64,000 bases of DNA from Nomia melanderi (taxonomy: Eukaryota; Arthropoda; Insecta; Hymenoptera; Halictidae), in assembly GCF_051020985.1 (NCBI RefSeq), contig NW_027475133.1:124001-188000 (forward strand), written 5' to 3'. Under the pieces are notes generated by a model, which worked only from the letters and a program-made list of their open reading frames with translations, searched no databases and had not been told where the DNA came from. Below, piece after piece: positions 14,501-25,535 of this stretch. Made by a program: the position numbers and the translations under genes. The stretch's first letter is position 1. Each line of letters begins with the position of its first letter.

Positions 14501-16096
14501 ATAATTCAAAGTGCATTGTCTGTAGGAGTCCCTGGCGCATGAATCGGGACAGCGGGAGCGACCTCGGATCACCAGGGGCCGAGAAAACCACCGACACATG
14601 GGGCCGGACACTCAGGGTCAGGGAAAAATCCAATATATATCTGGTGATATCTCGGGTGCTATTAGAGATAGCGCAATAAACCAAAGTGAATTATCTGCAG
14701 GAGGCCCTGGCGCATGAATCTGTGCAGCGGGAACGACCTCGGATCACCAGGGGCCGAGAAAACCACCGACACATGGGGCCGGACACTCCGGGTCAGGGAA
14801 AAATCCAATATATATCTGGTGATATCTCGGGTGCTATTAGAGATAGCGCAATAAAACAAAGTGAATTAACTGCAGGAGGCCCTGGCGCATGCATCTGTGC
14901 AGCAGGAACGACGTCGGAACACCAGGGGCCGACAAAACCGCCGTCTCATGGGGCCGGACACTCAGGGTCGGGGAAAAATCCAATATATATCTGGTGATAT
15001 CTCGGGTGCTATTAGGGATAGCGCAATAAACCAAAGTGAATTATCTGCAGGAGGACCTGGCGCATGAATCTGTGCAGCGGGAACGACCTCGGACCACCAG
15101 GGGCCGAGACAACCACCGTCTCATGGGGCCGGACACTCAGGGTCAGGGAAAAATCTAATATATATCTGGTGATATCTCGGGTGCTATTACAGATAGAGCA
15201 ATAATCCATAGTGAATTATCTGCAGGGAGCCCCCGCGCATGGGTCTGTGCAGCGGGAAGGACCTCGGACCACCAAGGGCCGAACAAACCACCGACACATG
15301 GGGCCGGACACCCAGGGTCAGTGAAAAAATCAATATATATCTGGACATATCTCGGGTGCTATTAGAGATAGCGCAATAAATCAAAGTGAATTATCTGCAG
15401 GAGGCCCTGGCCCATGAATCTGAGCAGCGGGAACGACCTCGGACCACCAGTGGCCGAGAGAGCCACCGCCTCAGGGGGCCGGACTGTCAGGGGCAGGGAA
15501 AAATCCAATATATATCTGGTGATATCTCGGGTGCTATTAGAGATAGGGCAATGAATCAAAGTGCATTGTCTGCGGGAGGCCCTGTCGCATGAATCTGTGC
15601 AGCAGGAACGAGGTCGGAACACCAGGGGCCGAGAAAACCACCGTCTCATGGGGCCGGACACTCAGGGTCGGAGAAAAATCCAATATATATCTGGTGATAT
15701 CTCGGATGCTATTAGATATAGCGCAATAAATCTAAGTGCATTTTCTGCGGGAGGCCCTGTCGCATGAATCTGTGCAGCAGGAACGACGTCGGACCACCCG
15801 GGGCCGAGAAAAACACCGTCTCATGGGGCCGGACACTCAGGGACGGGGAAAAATCCAATATATATCTGGTGATATCTCGGGTGCTATTAGAGATAGCGCA
15901 ATAAACCAAAGTGAATTATCTGCAGGAGGCCCTGGCGCTTGCATCTGTGCAGGGGGAACGACCTCGGACCACCAGGGGACGAGATAACCACCGTCTCATG
16001 GGGCCGGCCACTCAGGGTCAGGGAAAAATCCAATATATATCTGGTGATATCTCGGGTGCTATTACAGATAGCGCAATAAATCAAAGTGCATTGTCT
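11547..16096. repeat. 26-mer HOR copy 2, rearranged
   Basis: It matches copy 1 unit by unit from 11,547 to the class B unit at 14,347. There a 174-bp monomer has been lost and the register moves from 4,549 to 4,375. From about 14,870 the order follows the older arrangement seen at about 5,950-6,500 rather than copy 1. The copy ends at a chimeric monomer at 16,097. Confidence 0.8.
14347..14521. repeat. Class B2 / 174-mer fusion monomer
   Basis: It begins as the B2 unit at 9,798 (including the private catgttaaaatcc) and ends as the monomer that normally follows it (catatagcgcaataattc). The switch lies within 14,475-14,491. One 174-bp unit has been lost. Confidence 0.88.
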
Positions 16097-16271
16097 GCAA
16101 GAGGCCCTGGCGCATGAATCCGTGCAGCGGGAACGACCTCGGACAACCAGGGGCCGAGAAAATTACAGATTTTCTGTATCCGTCACGCAAAGTCATGTAA
16201 AAATCCAGCATATATATGGTGCTTTCTCGGGTGCTATTACAGATAGCCCAATAAATCAAAGTGCATTGTCT
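16097..16271. repeat. Class A / B2 fusion monomer
   Basis: The 5' part matches the A monomer at 9,448 and 13,997 (gcaagaggccctgg, aatccgtgcagcggg, ggacaaccagggg). The 3' part is B2. The switch lies in the shared stretch 16,147-16,162. Confidence 0.88.
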
Positions 16272-16445
16272 GTAGGAGGCCCTGGCACACGAATCTGTGC
16301 AGCGGAACGACCTCGAACCACCAGGGGCCGAGAAAACCACCGTCTCATGGGGCCGGACACTCAGGGTCAGGGAAAAATCCAATATATATCTGGTGATATC
16401 TCGGGTGCTATTACATATAGCGCAATAATTCAAAGTGCATTGTCT
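16272..16445. repeat. 174-bp monomer (GGG to GG) after B2
   Basis: Follows the A/B2 fusion at 16,097, and has ctggcacacgaatctg. Confidence 0.9.
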
Positions 16446-16970
16446 GTAGGAGTCCCTGGCGCATGAATCGGGACAGCGGGAACGACCTCGGATCACCAGG
16501 GGCCGAGAAAACCACCGACACATGGGGCCGGACACTCAGGGTCAGGGAAAAATCCAATATATATCTGGTGATATCTCGGGTGCTATTAGAGATAGCGCAA
16601 TAAACCAAAGTGAATTATCTGCAGGAGGCCCTGGCGCATGCATCTGTGCAGCGGGAACAACCTCGGACCACCAGGGGCCGAGACAACCACCGTCTCATGG
16701 GGCCGGACACTCAGGGTCAGGGAAAAATCTAACATATATCTGGTGATATCTCGGGTGCTATTAGAGATAGCGCAATAAACCAAAGTGAATTATCTGCAGG
16801 AGGCCCTGGCGCATGAATCTGTGCAGCGGGAACGACCTCGGACCACCAGGGGCCGAGACAACCACCGTCTCATGGGGCCGGACACTGAGGGTCAGGGAAA
16901 AATCTAATATATATCTGGTGATATCTCGGGTGCTATTACAGATGCCGCAATAAATCAAAGTGCATTGTCT

Positions 16971-17145
16971 GCCGGAGGCCCTGGCGCATGAATCTGTGAA
17001 GCAGGAGCGACGTCGGACCACCCGGGGCCGAGAAAACCACCGTCTCATGGGGCCGGACACTCAGGGTCGGGGAAAAATCCAATATATATCTGGTGATATC
17101 TCGGATGCTATTAGAGATAGCGCAATGAACCAAAGTGAATTGTCT
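16971..17145. repeat. B2 / A chimeric monomer
   Basis: The 5' part has the B2 marker aatctgtgaagcagg. From the ggggccgagaaaaccacc region onward it is class A. Confidence 0.75.
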
Positions 17146-17320
17146 GCAGGAGGCCCTGGCGCATGAATCTGTGCAGCGGGAACGACCTCGGACCACCAGG
17201 GGACGAGAAAACTACAGTCTCATGGGGCCGGACACTCAGGGACAGGGAAAAATCCAATATATATCTGGTGATATCTCGGGTGCTATTACAGATGGCGCAC
17301 TAAATCAAAGTGCATTGTTT

Positions 17321-17495
17321 GCGGGAGGCCCTGGCGCATGAATCTGTGAAGCAGGTACGACCTCGGATCTCCAGGGGCCGTGAAAATTACAGATTTTCTG
17401 TGTCCGTCACCCAAAGTCATGTAAAAATCCAGCATATATATGGAGCTTTCTGAGGTGCTATTACAGATAGCGCAATAAATCAAAGTGCATTGTCT
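17321..17495. repeat. Class B monomer (B2 variant)
   Basis: Variants: aggtacgacctcgg, ggccgtgaaaattacag, ctgtgtccgtcac and tatggagctttctgagg. The 3' end has the ordinary agatagcgcaataaat. Confidence 0.88.
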
Positions 17496-17668
17496 GTAGG
17501 AGGCCCTGGCGCATGAATCTGTGCAGCGGGAACGACGTCGGACCACCAGGGGCCGAGAAAACTAGTCTCATGGGGCCGGACACTCAGGGTCAGGGGAAAA
17601 TCCAATAAATATCTGGTGATATCTCGGGTGCTATTAGAGATAGCGCAATAAACCAAAGTGAATTATCT
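17496..17668. repeat. 173-bp monomer (actagtctc)
   Basis: Has gaaaactagtctcatgg, 2 bp shorter than the common gaaaactacagtctcatgg. Confidence 0.9.
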
Positions 17669-18193
17669 GCAAGAGGCACTGGCGCATGAATCTGTGCAGC
17701 GGGAACGACCTCGGACAACCAGGGGCCGAGAAAACCACCGTCTCATGGGGCCGGACACTCAGGGTCAGGGAAAAATCCAATATATATCTGGTGATATCCC
17801 GGGTGCTATTACATATAGCGCAATAATTCAAAGTGCATTGTCTGTAGGAGTCCCTGGCGCATGAATCGGGACAGCGGGAACGACCTCGGATCACCAGGGG
17901 CCGAGAAAACCACCGACACATGGGGCCGGACACTCAGGGTCAGGGAAAAATCCAATATATATCTGGTGATATCTCGGGTGCTATTAGAGATAGCGCAATA
18001 AACCAAAGTGAATTATCTGCAGGAGGCCCTGGCGCATGCATCTGTGCAGCGGGAACGACCTCGGACCACCAGGGGCCGAGACAACCACCGTCTCATGGGG
18101 CTGGACACTCAGGGTCAGGGAAAAATCTAATACATATCTGGTGATATCTCGGGTGCTATTACAGATGCCGCAATAAATCAAAGTGCATTGTCT

Positions 18194-18368
18194 GCCGGAG
18201 GCCCTGGCGCATGAATCTGTGAAGCAGGAGCGACCTCGGATCTCCAGGGGCCGTGAAAACTACAGTCTCATGGGGCCGGACACTCAGGGTCAGGGGAAAA
18301 TCCAATATATATCTGGTGATATCTCGGGTGCTATTACATATAGCGCAATAATTCAAAGTGCATTGTCT
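18194..18368. repeat. B2 / A chimeric monomer
   Basis: B2 markers tctgtgaagcagg, ggatctccagggg and ggccgtgaaaa are followed by the class A centre ctacagtctcatgggg. The switch falls at or just after the GAGAAAA-equivalent position, the same interval as the fusion at 16,147-16,162 but in the opposite A/B order. Confidence 0.82.
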
Positions 18369-19068
18369 GTAGGAGGCCCTGGCGCATGAATCTGGACGGC
18401 GGGAACGACCTCGGATCACCAGGGGCCGAGAAAACCACCGACACATGGGGCCGGACACTCAGGGCCAGGGAAAAATCCAATGTATATCTGGTCATATCTC
18501 GGGTTCTATTACAGATAGCGCTATAAATCAAAGTGAATTATCTGCAAGAGGCCCTGGCGCATGAATGTGTGCAGCGGGAACGACCTCGGATCACCAGGGG
18601 CCGAGAAAACCACCGTCTCATGGGGCCGGACACTCAGGGTCGGGGAAAAATCCAATATATATCTGGTGATATCTCGGGTGCTATTAGATATAGCGCAATA
18701 AATCCAAGTGCATTTTCTGCGGGAGGCCCTGTCGCATGAATCTATGCAGCAGGAACGACGTCGGACCACCAGGGGCCGAGAAAACCACCGTCTCATGGGG
18801 CCGGACACTCAGGGTCGGGGAAAAATGCAATATATATCTGGTGATATCTCGGATGCTATTAGAGATAGCGCAATGAACCAAAGTGAATTGTCTGCAGGAG
18901 GCCCTGGCGCATGAATCTGTGCAGCGGGAACGACCTCGGACCACCAGGGGACGAGAAAACTACAGTCTCATGGGGCCGGACACTCAGGGACAGGGAAAAA
19001 TCCAATATATATCTGGTGATATCTCGGGTGCTATTAGAGATAGCATAATAAACCAAAGTGCATTGTCT

Positions 19069-19243
19069 GCGGGAGGCCCTGGCGCATGAATCTGTGAAGC
19101 AGGTACGACCTCGGATCTCCAGGGGCCGTGAAAATTACAGATTTTCTGTGTCCGTCACCCAAAGTCATGTAAAAATCCAGCATATATATGGAGCTTTCTG
19201 AGGTGCTATTACAGATAGCGCAATAAATCAAAGTGCATTGTCT
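19069..19243. repeat. Class B monomer (B2 variant)
   Basis: The partner of 17,321 at 1,748 bp, sharing its ggagctttctgagg variant. Confidence 0.88.
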
Positions 19244-19416
19244 GTAGGAGGCCCTGGCGCATGAATCTGTGCAGCGGGAACGACCTCGGACCACCAGGGG
19301 CCGAGAAAACTAGTCTCATGGGGCCGGACACTCAGGGTCAGGGGAAAATCCAATAAATATCTGGTGATATCTCGGGTGCTATTAGAGATAGCGCAATAAA
19401 CCAAAGTGAATTATCT
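19244..19416. repeat. 173-bp monomer (actagtctc), second copy
   Basis: Partner of 17,496 at 1,748 bp, sharing the 2-bp loss. The deletion therefore preceded the 10-mer duplication. Confidence 0.9.
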
Positions 19417-20116
19417 GCAAGAGGCACTGGCGCATGAATCTGTGCAGCGGGAACGACCTCGGACAACCAGGGGCCGAGAAAACCACCGTCTCATGGGGCC
19501 GGACACTCAGGGTCAGGGAAAAATCCAATATATATCTGGTGATATCTCGGCTGCTATTAGAGATAGCGCAATAAACCAAAGTGAATTATCTGCAGGAGGC
19601 CCTGGCGCATGCATCTGTGCAGCGGGAACGACCTCGGACCACCAGGGGCCGAGAAAACTACAGTCTCATGGGGCCGGTCACTCAGGGTCGGGGATAAATC
19701 CAATATATATCTGGTGATATCTCGGATGCTATTAGAAATAGCGCAATAAACCAAAGTGAATTGTCTGTAGGAGGCCCTGGCGCATGAATCTGTGCAGCGG
19801 GGACGACCTCGGATCACCAGGGGCCGAGACAACCACCGTTTCATGGGGCCTGACACTCAGGGTCAGGGAAAAATCTAATACATATCTGGTGATATCTCGG
19901 GTGCTATTACATATAGCGCAATAATTCAAAGTGCAATGTCTGTAGGAGGCCCTGGCGCATGAATCTGTGCAGCGGGAAGGACCTCGGACCACCAGGGGCC
20001 GAGAAAACTACAGTCTCATGGGGCCGGACACTCAGGGTCAGGGAAAAATCCAATATATATCTGGTGATATCTCGGGTGCTATTACAGATGGCGCAATAAA
20101 TCAAAGTGCATTGTCT

Positions 20117-20291
20117 GCAGGAGGCCCTGGCGCATGAATCTGTGAAGCAGGAACGACCTCGGATCTCCAGGGGCCGAGATAATTACAGATTTTCTGTATC
20201 CGTCACCCAAAGTCATGTAAAAATCCAGCATATATATGGTGCTTTCTCGGGTGCTGTTACAGATAGCCCAATAAATCAAAGTGCATTGTCT
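20117..20291. repeat. Class B monomer (B2 type)
   Basis: Carries gagataattacag, which disrupts the B2 hairpin arm, and gctgttacagatagccc. Confidence 0.88.
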
Positions 20292-20465
20292 GTAGGAGGC
20301 ACTGGCGCATGAATCTGGGCAGCGGAACGACCTCGGACCAGCGGGGGCCGAGAAAACCGCCGTCTCATGGGGCCGGACACTCAGGGTCAGGGAAAAATCC
20401 AATATATATCTGGTGATATCTCGGGCGCTATTACATATAGCGCAATAATTCAAAGTGCATTGTCT
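20292..20465. repeat. 174-bp monomer (GGG to GG) after B2
   Basis: Carries gggcagcggaacg and ccagcgggggccgag. Confidence 0.9.
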
Positions 20466-20640
20466 GTAGGAGGCCCTGGCGCATGAATCTGTGAAGCAGG
20501 AACGACCTCGGATCTCCAGGGGCCGAGAAAATTACAGATTTTCTGTATCCGTCACCCAAAGTCATGTAAAAATCCAGCATTTATATGGTGCTTTCTCGGG
20601 TGCTATTACAGATAGCCCAATAAATCAATGTGCATTGTCT
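20466..20640. repeat. Class B monomer (B2 type)
   Basis: Carries agcatttatatggtgc and aataaatcaatgtgc. It is one monomer away from the preceding B unit, and it is followed by a normal 175-bp unit. Confidence 0.88.
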
Positions 20641-20815
20641 GTAGGAGGCCCTGGCGCATGAATCAGTGCAGCGGGAATGACCTCGGACCACCAGGGGACG
20701 AGAAAACCACCGTCTCATGGGGCCGGACAATCAGGGTCAGGAAAAAATCCAATATATATTTGGTGATATCTCGGGTGCTATTAGAGATAGCGCAATAAAC
20801 CAAAGTGAATTATCT

Positions 20816-20990
20816 GCAGGAGGCCCTGGCGCATGCATCTGTGCAACGGGAACGACCTCGGACCACCAGGGGACGAGAAAACCACCGTCTCATGGGGCCG
20901 GACACTCAGGGTCAGGGAAAAATCCAATATATATCTGGTGCTTTCTCGGGTGCTATTACAGATAGCCCAATAAATCAATGTGCATTGTCT
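20816..20990. repeat. A / B2 chimeric monomer
   Basis: Class A through aatatatatctgg, then B2 from tgctttctcgggtgc to agatagcccaataaatc. Confidence 0.82.
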
Positions 20991-21340
20991 GTAGGAGGCC
21001 CTGGCGCATGAATCAGTGCAGCGGGAATGACCTCGGACCACCAGGGGACGAGAAAACCACCGTCTCATGGGGCCGGACAATCAGGGTCAGGAAAAAATCC
21101 AATATATATTTGGTGATATCTCGGGTGCTATTACAGATAGCGCAATAAACCAAAGTGAATTGTCTGCAGAAGGCCCTGGCGCATGAGTCTGTGCAGCGGG
21201 AACGACCTCGGATCACGAGGGGCCGAGAAAACCACCGACACATGGTTCCGGACACTCAGGGTCAGGGAAAAATCCAATATATATCTGGTGATATCTCGGG
21301 TGCTATTACAGATGGCGCAATAAATCAAAGTGCATTGTCT

Positions 21341-21515
21341 GCAGGAGGCCATGGCGCATGAATCTGTGAAGCAGGAACGACCTCGGATCTCCAGGGGCCG
21401 AGATAATTACAGATTTTCTGTATCCGTCACCCAAAGTCATGTAAAAATCCAGCATATATATGGTGCTTTCTCGGGTGCTGTTACAGATAGCCCAATAAAT
21501 CAAAGTGCATTGTCT
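21341..21515. repeat. Class B monomer (B2 type)
   Basis: Partner of 20,117 at 1,224 bp, with aggaggccatggcgc at the 5' end. Confidence 0.88.
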
Positions 21516-21689
21516 GTAGGAGGCCCTGGCGCATGAATCTGGGCAGCGGAACGACCTCGGACCAGCGGGGGCCGAGGAAACCGCCGTCTCATGGGGCCGG
21601 ACACTCAGGGTCAGGGAAAAATCCAATATATATCTGGTGATATCTCGGGCGCTATTACATATAGCGCAATAATTCAAAGTGAATTGTCT
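21516..21689. repeat. 174-bp monomer (GGG to GG) after B2
   Basis: Partner of 20,292 at 1,224 bp, with gggccgaggaaaccgcc. Confidence 0.9.
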
Positions 21690-22039
21690 GCAGGGGGCCC
21701 GGGCGCATGAATCTGTGCAGCGGGAACGCCCTCGGACCACCAGGGGCCTAGAAAACCACCGTCTCTTGGGGCCGGACTGTCAGGGTCAGGGAAAACTCCA
21801 TTATATATCTGGTGATATCTCGGGTGCTATTAGAGATAGCGCGATAAATCAAAGTGCATTGTGTGCAGGAAGCCCTGTCGCATGAATCTGTGCAGCGGGA
21901 AGGACCTCCGACCACCAGGGGCCGAGAAAACTACAGTCTCATGGGGCCGGACACTCAGGGTCAGGGGAAAATCCAATATATATCTGGTGATATCTCGGGT
22001 GCTATTAGAGATAGCGCAATAAACCAAAGTGAATTATCT

Positions 22040-22214
22040 GCAAGAGGCCCTGGCGCATGAATCTGTGCAGCGGGAACGACCTCGGACAACTAGGGGCCGA
22101 GAAAACCACCCTCTCATGGGGCCGGACACTCAGGGTCAGGGAAAAATCCAATATATATCTGGTGCTTTCTCGGGTGCTATTACAGATAGCCCAATAAATC
22201 AATGTGCATTGTCT
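22040..22214. repeat. A / B2 chimeric monomer
   Basis: Same A/B2 structure as 20,816 at 1,224 bp, but with a different class A 5' end (gcaagaggccctgg and ggacaactagggg). The 3' tract was shared while the 5' part differs. Confidence 0.8.
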
Positions 22215-23089
22215 GTAGGAGGCCCTGGCGCATGAATCAGTGCAGCGGGAATGACCTCGGACCACCAGGGGACGAGAAAACCACCGTCTCATGGGGCCGG
22301 ACAATCAGGGTCAGGAAAAAATCCAATATATATTTGGTGATATCTCGGGTGCTATTACAGATAGCGCAATAAACCAAAGTGAATTATCTGCAGGAGGCCC
22401 TGGCGCATGCATCTGTGCAACGGGAACGACCTCGGACCACCAGGGGACGAGAAAACCACCGTCTCATGGGGCCGGACACTCAGGGTCAGGGAAAAATCCA
22501 ATATATATCTGGCGATATCTCGTGTGCTATTAGAGATAGCGCAATAAACCAAAGTGAATTTTCTGCAAGAGGCCCTGGCGCATGAATCGGTGCAGCGGGA
22601 ACGACCTCGGATCACCAGGGGCCGAGACAACCACCGTCTCATGGGGCCGGACACTCAGGGACAGGGGAAAATCCAATATATATCTGGTGATATCTCAGGT
22701 GCTATTACAGATAGCGCAATAAACCAAAGTGAATTGTCTGCAGAAGGCCCTGGCGCATGAATCTGTGCAGCGGGAACGACCTCGGATCACGAGGGGCCGA
22801 GAAAACCACCGACACATGGGGCCGGACACTCATGGTCAGGGAAAAATCCAATATATAACAGGTGATATCTCGGGTGCTATTAGAGATAGCGCAATAAACC
22901 AAAGTGAATTATCTGCAGAAGGCCCTGGCGCATGCATCTGTGCAGCGGGAACGACCTCGGACCACCAGGGGACGAGAAAACCACCGTCTCATGGGGCCGG
23001 ACACTCAGGGTCAGGGAAAAATCCAATATATATCTGGTGATATCTCGGGTGCTATTACAGATGGCGCAATAAATCAAAGTGCATTGTCT

Positions 23090-23264
23090 GCAGGAGGCCC
23101 TGGCGCATGAATCTGTGAAGCAGGAACGACCTCGGATCTCCAGGGGCCGAGAAAATTACAGATTTTCTGTATCCGTCACCCAAAGTCATGTAAAAATCCA
23201 GCATTTATATGGTGCTTTCTCGGGTGCTATTATAGATAGCCCAATAAATCAATGTGCATTGTCT
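23090..23264. repeat. Class B monomer (B2 type)
   Basis: Related to the unit at 20,466 (agcatttatatgg), with ctattatagatagccc. Confidence 0.88.
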
Positions 23265-23614
23265 GTAGGAGGCCCTGGCGCATGAATCAGTGCAGCGGGA
23301 ATGACCTCGGACCACCAGGGGACGAGAAAACCACCGTCTCATGGGGCCGGACAATCAGGGTCAGGGAAAAATCCAATATATATTTGGTGATATCTCGGGT
23401 GCTATTACAGATAGCGCAATAAATCAAAGTGCATTGTCTGTAGGAGGCCCTGTCGCATTAATCTGTGCAGCGGGAAGGACCTCGGAGCACCAGGGGCCGA
23501 GAAAACTACAGTCTCATGGGGCCGGACACTCAGGGTCAGGGAAAAATCCAATATATATCTGGTGATATCTCGGGTGCTATTACAGATGGCGCAATAAATC
23601 AAAGTGCATTGTCT

Positions 23615-23789
23615 GCAGGAGGCCCTGGCGCATGAATCTGTGAAGCAGGAACGACCTCGGATCTCCAGGGGCCGAGATAATTACAGAATTTCTGTATCCG
23701 TCACCCAAAGTCATGTAAAAATCCAGCATATATATGGTGCTTTCTCGGGTGCTGTTACAGATAGCCCAATAAATCAAAGTGCATTGTCT
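23615..23789. repeat. Class B monomer (B2 type)
   Basis: Partner of 21,341 at 2,274 bp. It has attacagaatttctg, a further change in the hairpin region. Confidence 0.88.
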
Positions 23790-23963
23790 GTAGGAGGCCC
23801 TGGCGCATGAATCTGGGCAGCGGAACGACCTCGGACCAGCGGGGGCCGAGAAAACCGCCGTCTCATGGGGCCGGACACTCAGGGTCAGGGAAAAATCCAA
23901 TATATATCTGGTGATATCTCGGGCGCTATTACATATAGCGCAATAATTCAAAGTGAATTGTCT
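23790..23963. repeat. 174-bp monomer (GGG to GG) after B2
   Basis: Partner of 21,516 at 2,274 bp, following the B2 unit at 23,615. Confidence 0.9.
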
Positions 23964-24313
23964 GCAGGGGGCCCGGGCGCATGAATCTGTGCAGCTGGAA
24001 CGCCCTCGGACCACCAGGGGCCTAGAAAACCACCGTCTCTTGGGGCCGGACTGTCAGGGTCAGGGAAAACTCCATTATATATCTGGTGATATCTCGGGTG
24101 CTATTAGAGATAGCGCAATAAACCAAAGCGAATTGTCTGCAGGAGGCCCTGGCGCATGAATCTGTGCAGCGGGAACGACCTCGGATCACGAGGGGCCGAG
24201 AAATCCACCGACACTTGGGGCCGGACACTCATGGTCAGGGAAAAATCCAATATATATGAGGTGATATCTCGGGTGCTATTACAGATAGCCCAATAAATCA
24301 AAGTGCATTGTCT

Positions 24314-24487
24314 GTAGGAGGCCCTGGCGCATGAATCTGTGCAGCGGAACGTCCTCGGACCACCAGGGGCCGAGAAAACCACCGTCTCATGGGGCCGGAC
24401 ACTCTGGGTCAGGGAAAAATCCAATATATATCTGGTTACATCTCGGGTGCTATTAGAGATGGCGCAATAAACCAAAGTGAATTATCT
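24314..24487. repeat. 174-bp monomer (GGG to GG) after a B2-type tail
   Basis: Carries gtgcagcggaacgtcctcgg. The preceding unit is class A in its centre but ends with the B2 tail agatagcccaataaatc. Confidence 0.88.
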
Positions 24488-24836
24488 GCAGGAGGCCCTG
24501 GCGCATGAATCTGTGCAGCGGGAACGACCTCGGACCACCAGGGGCCGAGACAACCACCGTCTCATTGGGCCGGACACTCAGGGTCGGGGAAAATCCTATA
24601 TATATCTGGTGATATCTCGGATGCTATTAGAGATAGCGCAATAAACCAAAGTGAATTGCCTGCAGGAGGCCCTGGCGCATGAATCTGTGCAGCGGGAACG
24701 ACCTGGGATCACGAGGGGCCGAGAAAACCACCGACAATTGGGGCCGGACACTCTGGGTCAGGGAAAAATCTAATATATATCTGGTGATATCTCGGGTGTT
24801 ATTACAGATGGCGCAATAAATCAAAGTGCATTGTCT

Positions 24837-25011
24837 GCAGGAGGCCCTGGCGCATGAATCTGTGAAGCAGGAAGGACCTCGGATCTCCAGGGGCCGAGAA
24901 AATTACAGATTTTCTGTATCCGTCACCCAAAGTCATGTAAAAATCCAGCATATATATGGTGCTTCCTCGGGTGCTATTACAGATAGCCCAATAAATCAAA
25001 GTGCATTGTCT
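24837..25011. repeat. Class B monomer (B2 type)
   Basis: Carries caggaaggacctcgg and ggtgcttcctcgg. Confidence 0.88.
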
Positions 25012-25185
25012 GTAGGAGGCCCTGGCGCATGAATCTGTGCAGCGGAACGACCTCGGACCTCCAGGGGCCGAGAAAACCACCGACACATGGGGCCGGACAC
25101 TCATGGTCAGGGAAAAATCCAATATATATCAGGTGATATCTCGGGTGCTATTAGAGATAGCGCAATAAACCGAAGTGAATTATCT
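25012..25185. repeat. 174-bp monomer (GGG to GG) after B2
   Basis: Follows the B2 unit at 24,837, and has gtgcagcggaacgacctcgg. Confidence 0.9.
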
Positions 25186-25535
25186 GCAAGAGGCCCTGGC
25201 GCAGGAATCTGTGCAGCGGGAACGACCTCGGACAACCAGGGGCCGAGAAAACCACCGTCTCATGGGGCCGGACACTCAGGGTCAGGGAAAAATCCAATAT
25301 ATATCTGGTGATGTCCCGGGTGCTATTACATATAGCGCAATAATTCAAAGTGCATTGTCTGTAGGAGGCCCTGGCGCATGAATCTGGACAGCGGGAACGA
25401 CCTCGGACCACCAGGGTCTGAGAAAACCACCGTCTCATGGGGCCGGACACTCAGGGTCAGTGGAAAATCCAATATATATCTGGCGATATCTCAGGTGCTA
25501 TTAGAGATAGCGAAATAAACCAAAGTGAATTATCT

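Larger units (their letters stand above)
3676..16620. repeat. Domain 2: 26-mer higher-order repeat (about 4.55 kb)
   Basis: I ordered the monomers by their private variants. The 26-unit order beginning at 7,000 repeats from 11,547, at an offset of 4,547 to 4,549 bp. The 5' flank (3,676-6,999) contains the same monomer types in a rearranged order. For example, the units at 4,551, 4,726 and 4,901 correspond to 8,748, 8,923 and 9,098. Corresponding units look almost identical, whereas neighbours differ at many sites. This is the standard signature of an HOR. Confidence 0.85.
16621..25535. repeat. Domain 3: class-B-rich, short nested duplications
   Basis: Block offsets seen here are 1,398 bp (8-mer, about 16,446 to 17,844), 1,748 bp (10-mer, about 17,321 to 19,069), 1,224 bp (7-mer, about 20,117 to 21,341) and 2,274 bp (13-mer, about 21,341 to 23,615). 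Each is a multiple of 175 less one or two bases, explained by identified short monomers. Eight of the 24 class B units lie here. Confidence 0.8.
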
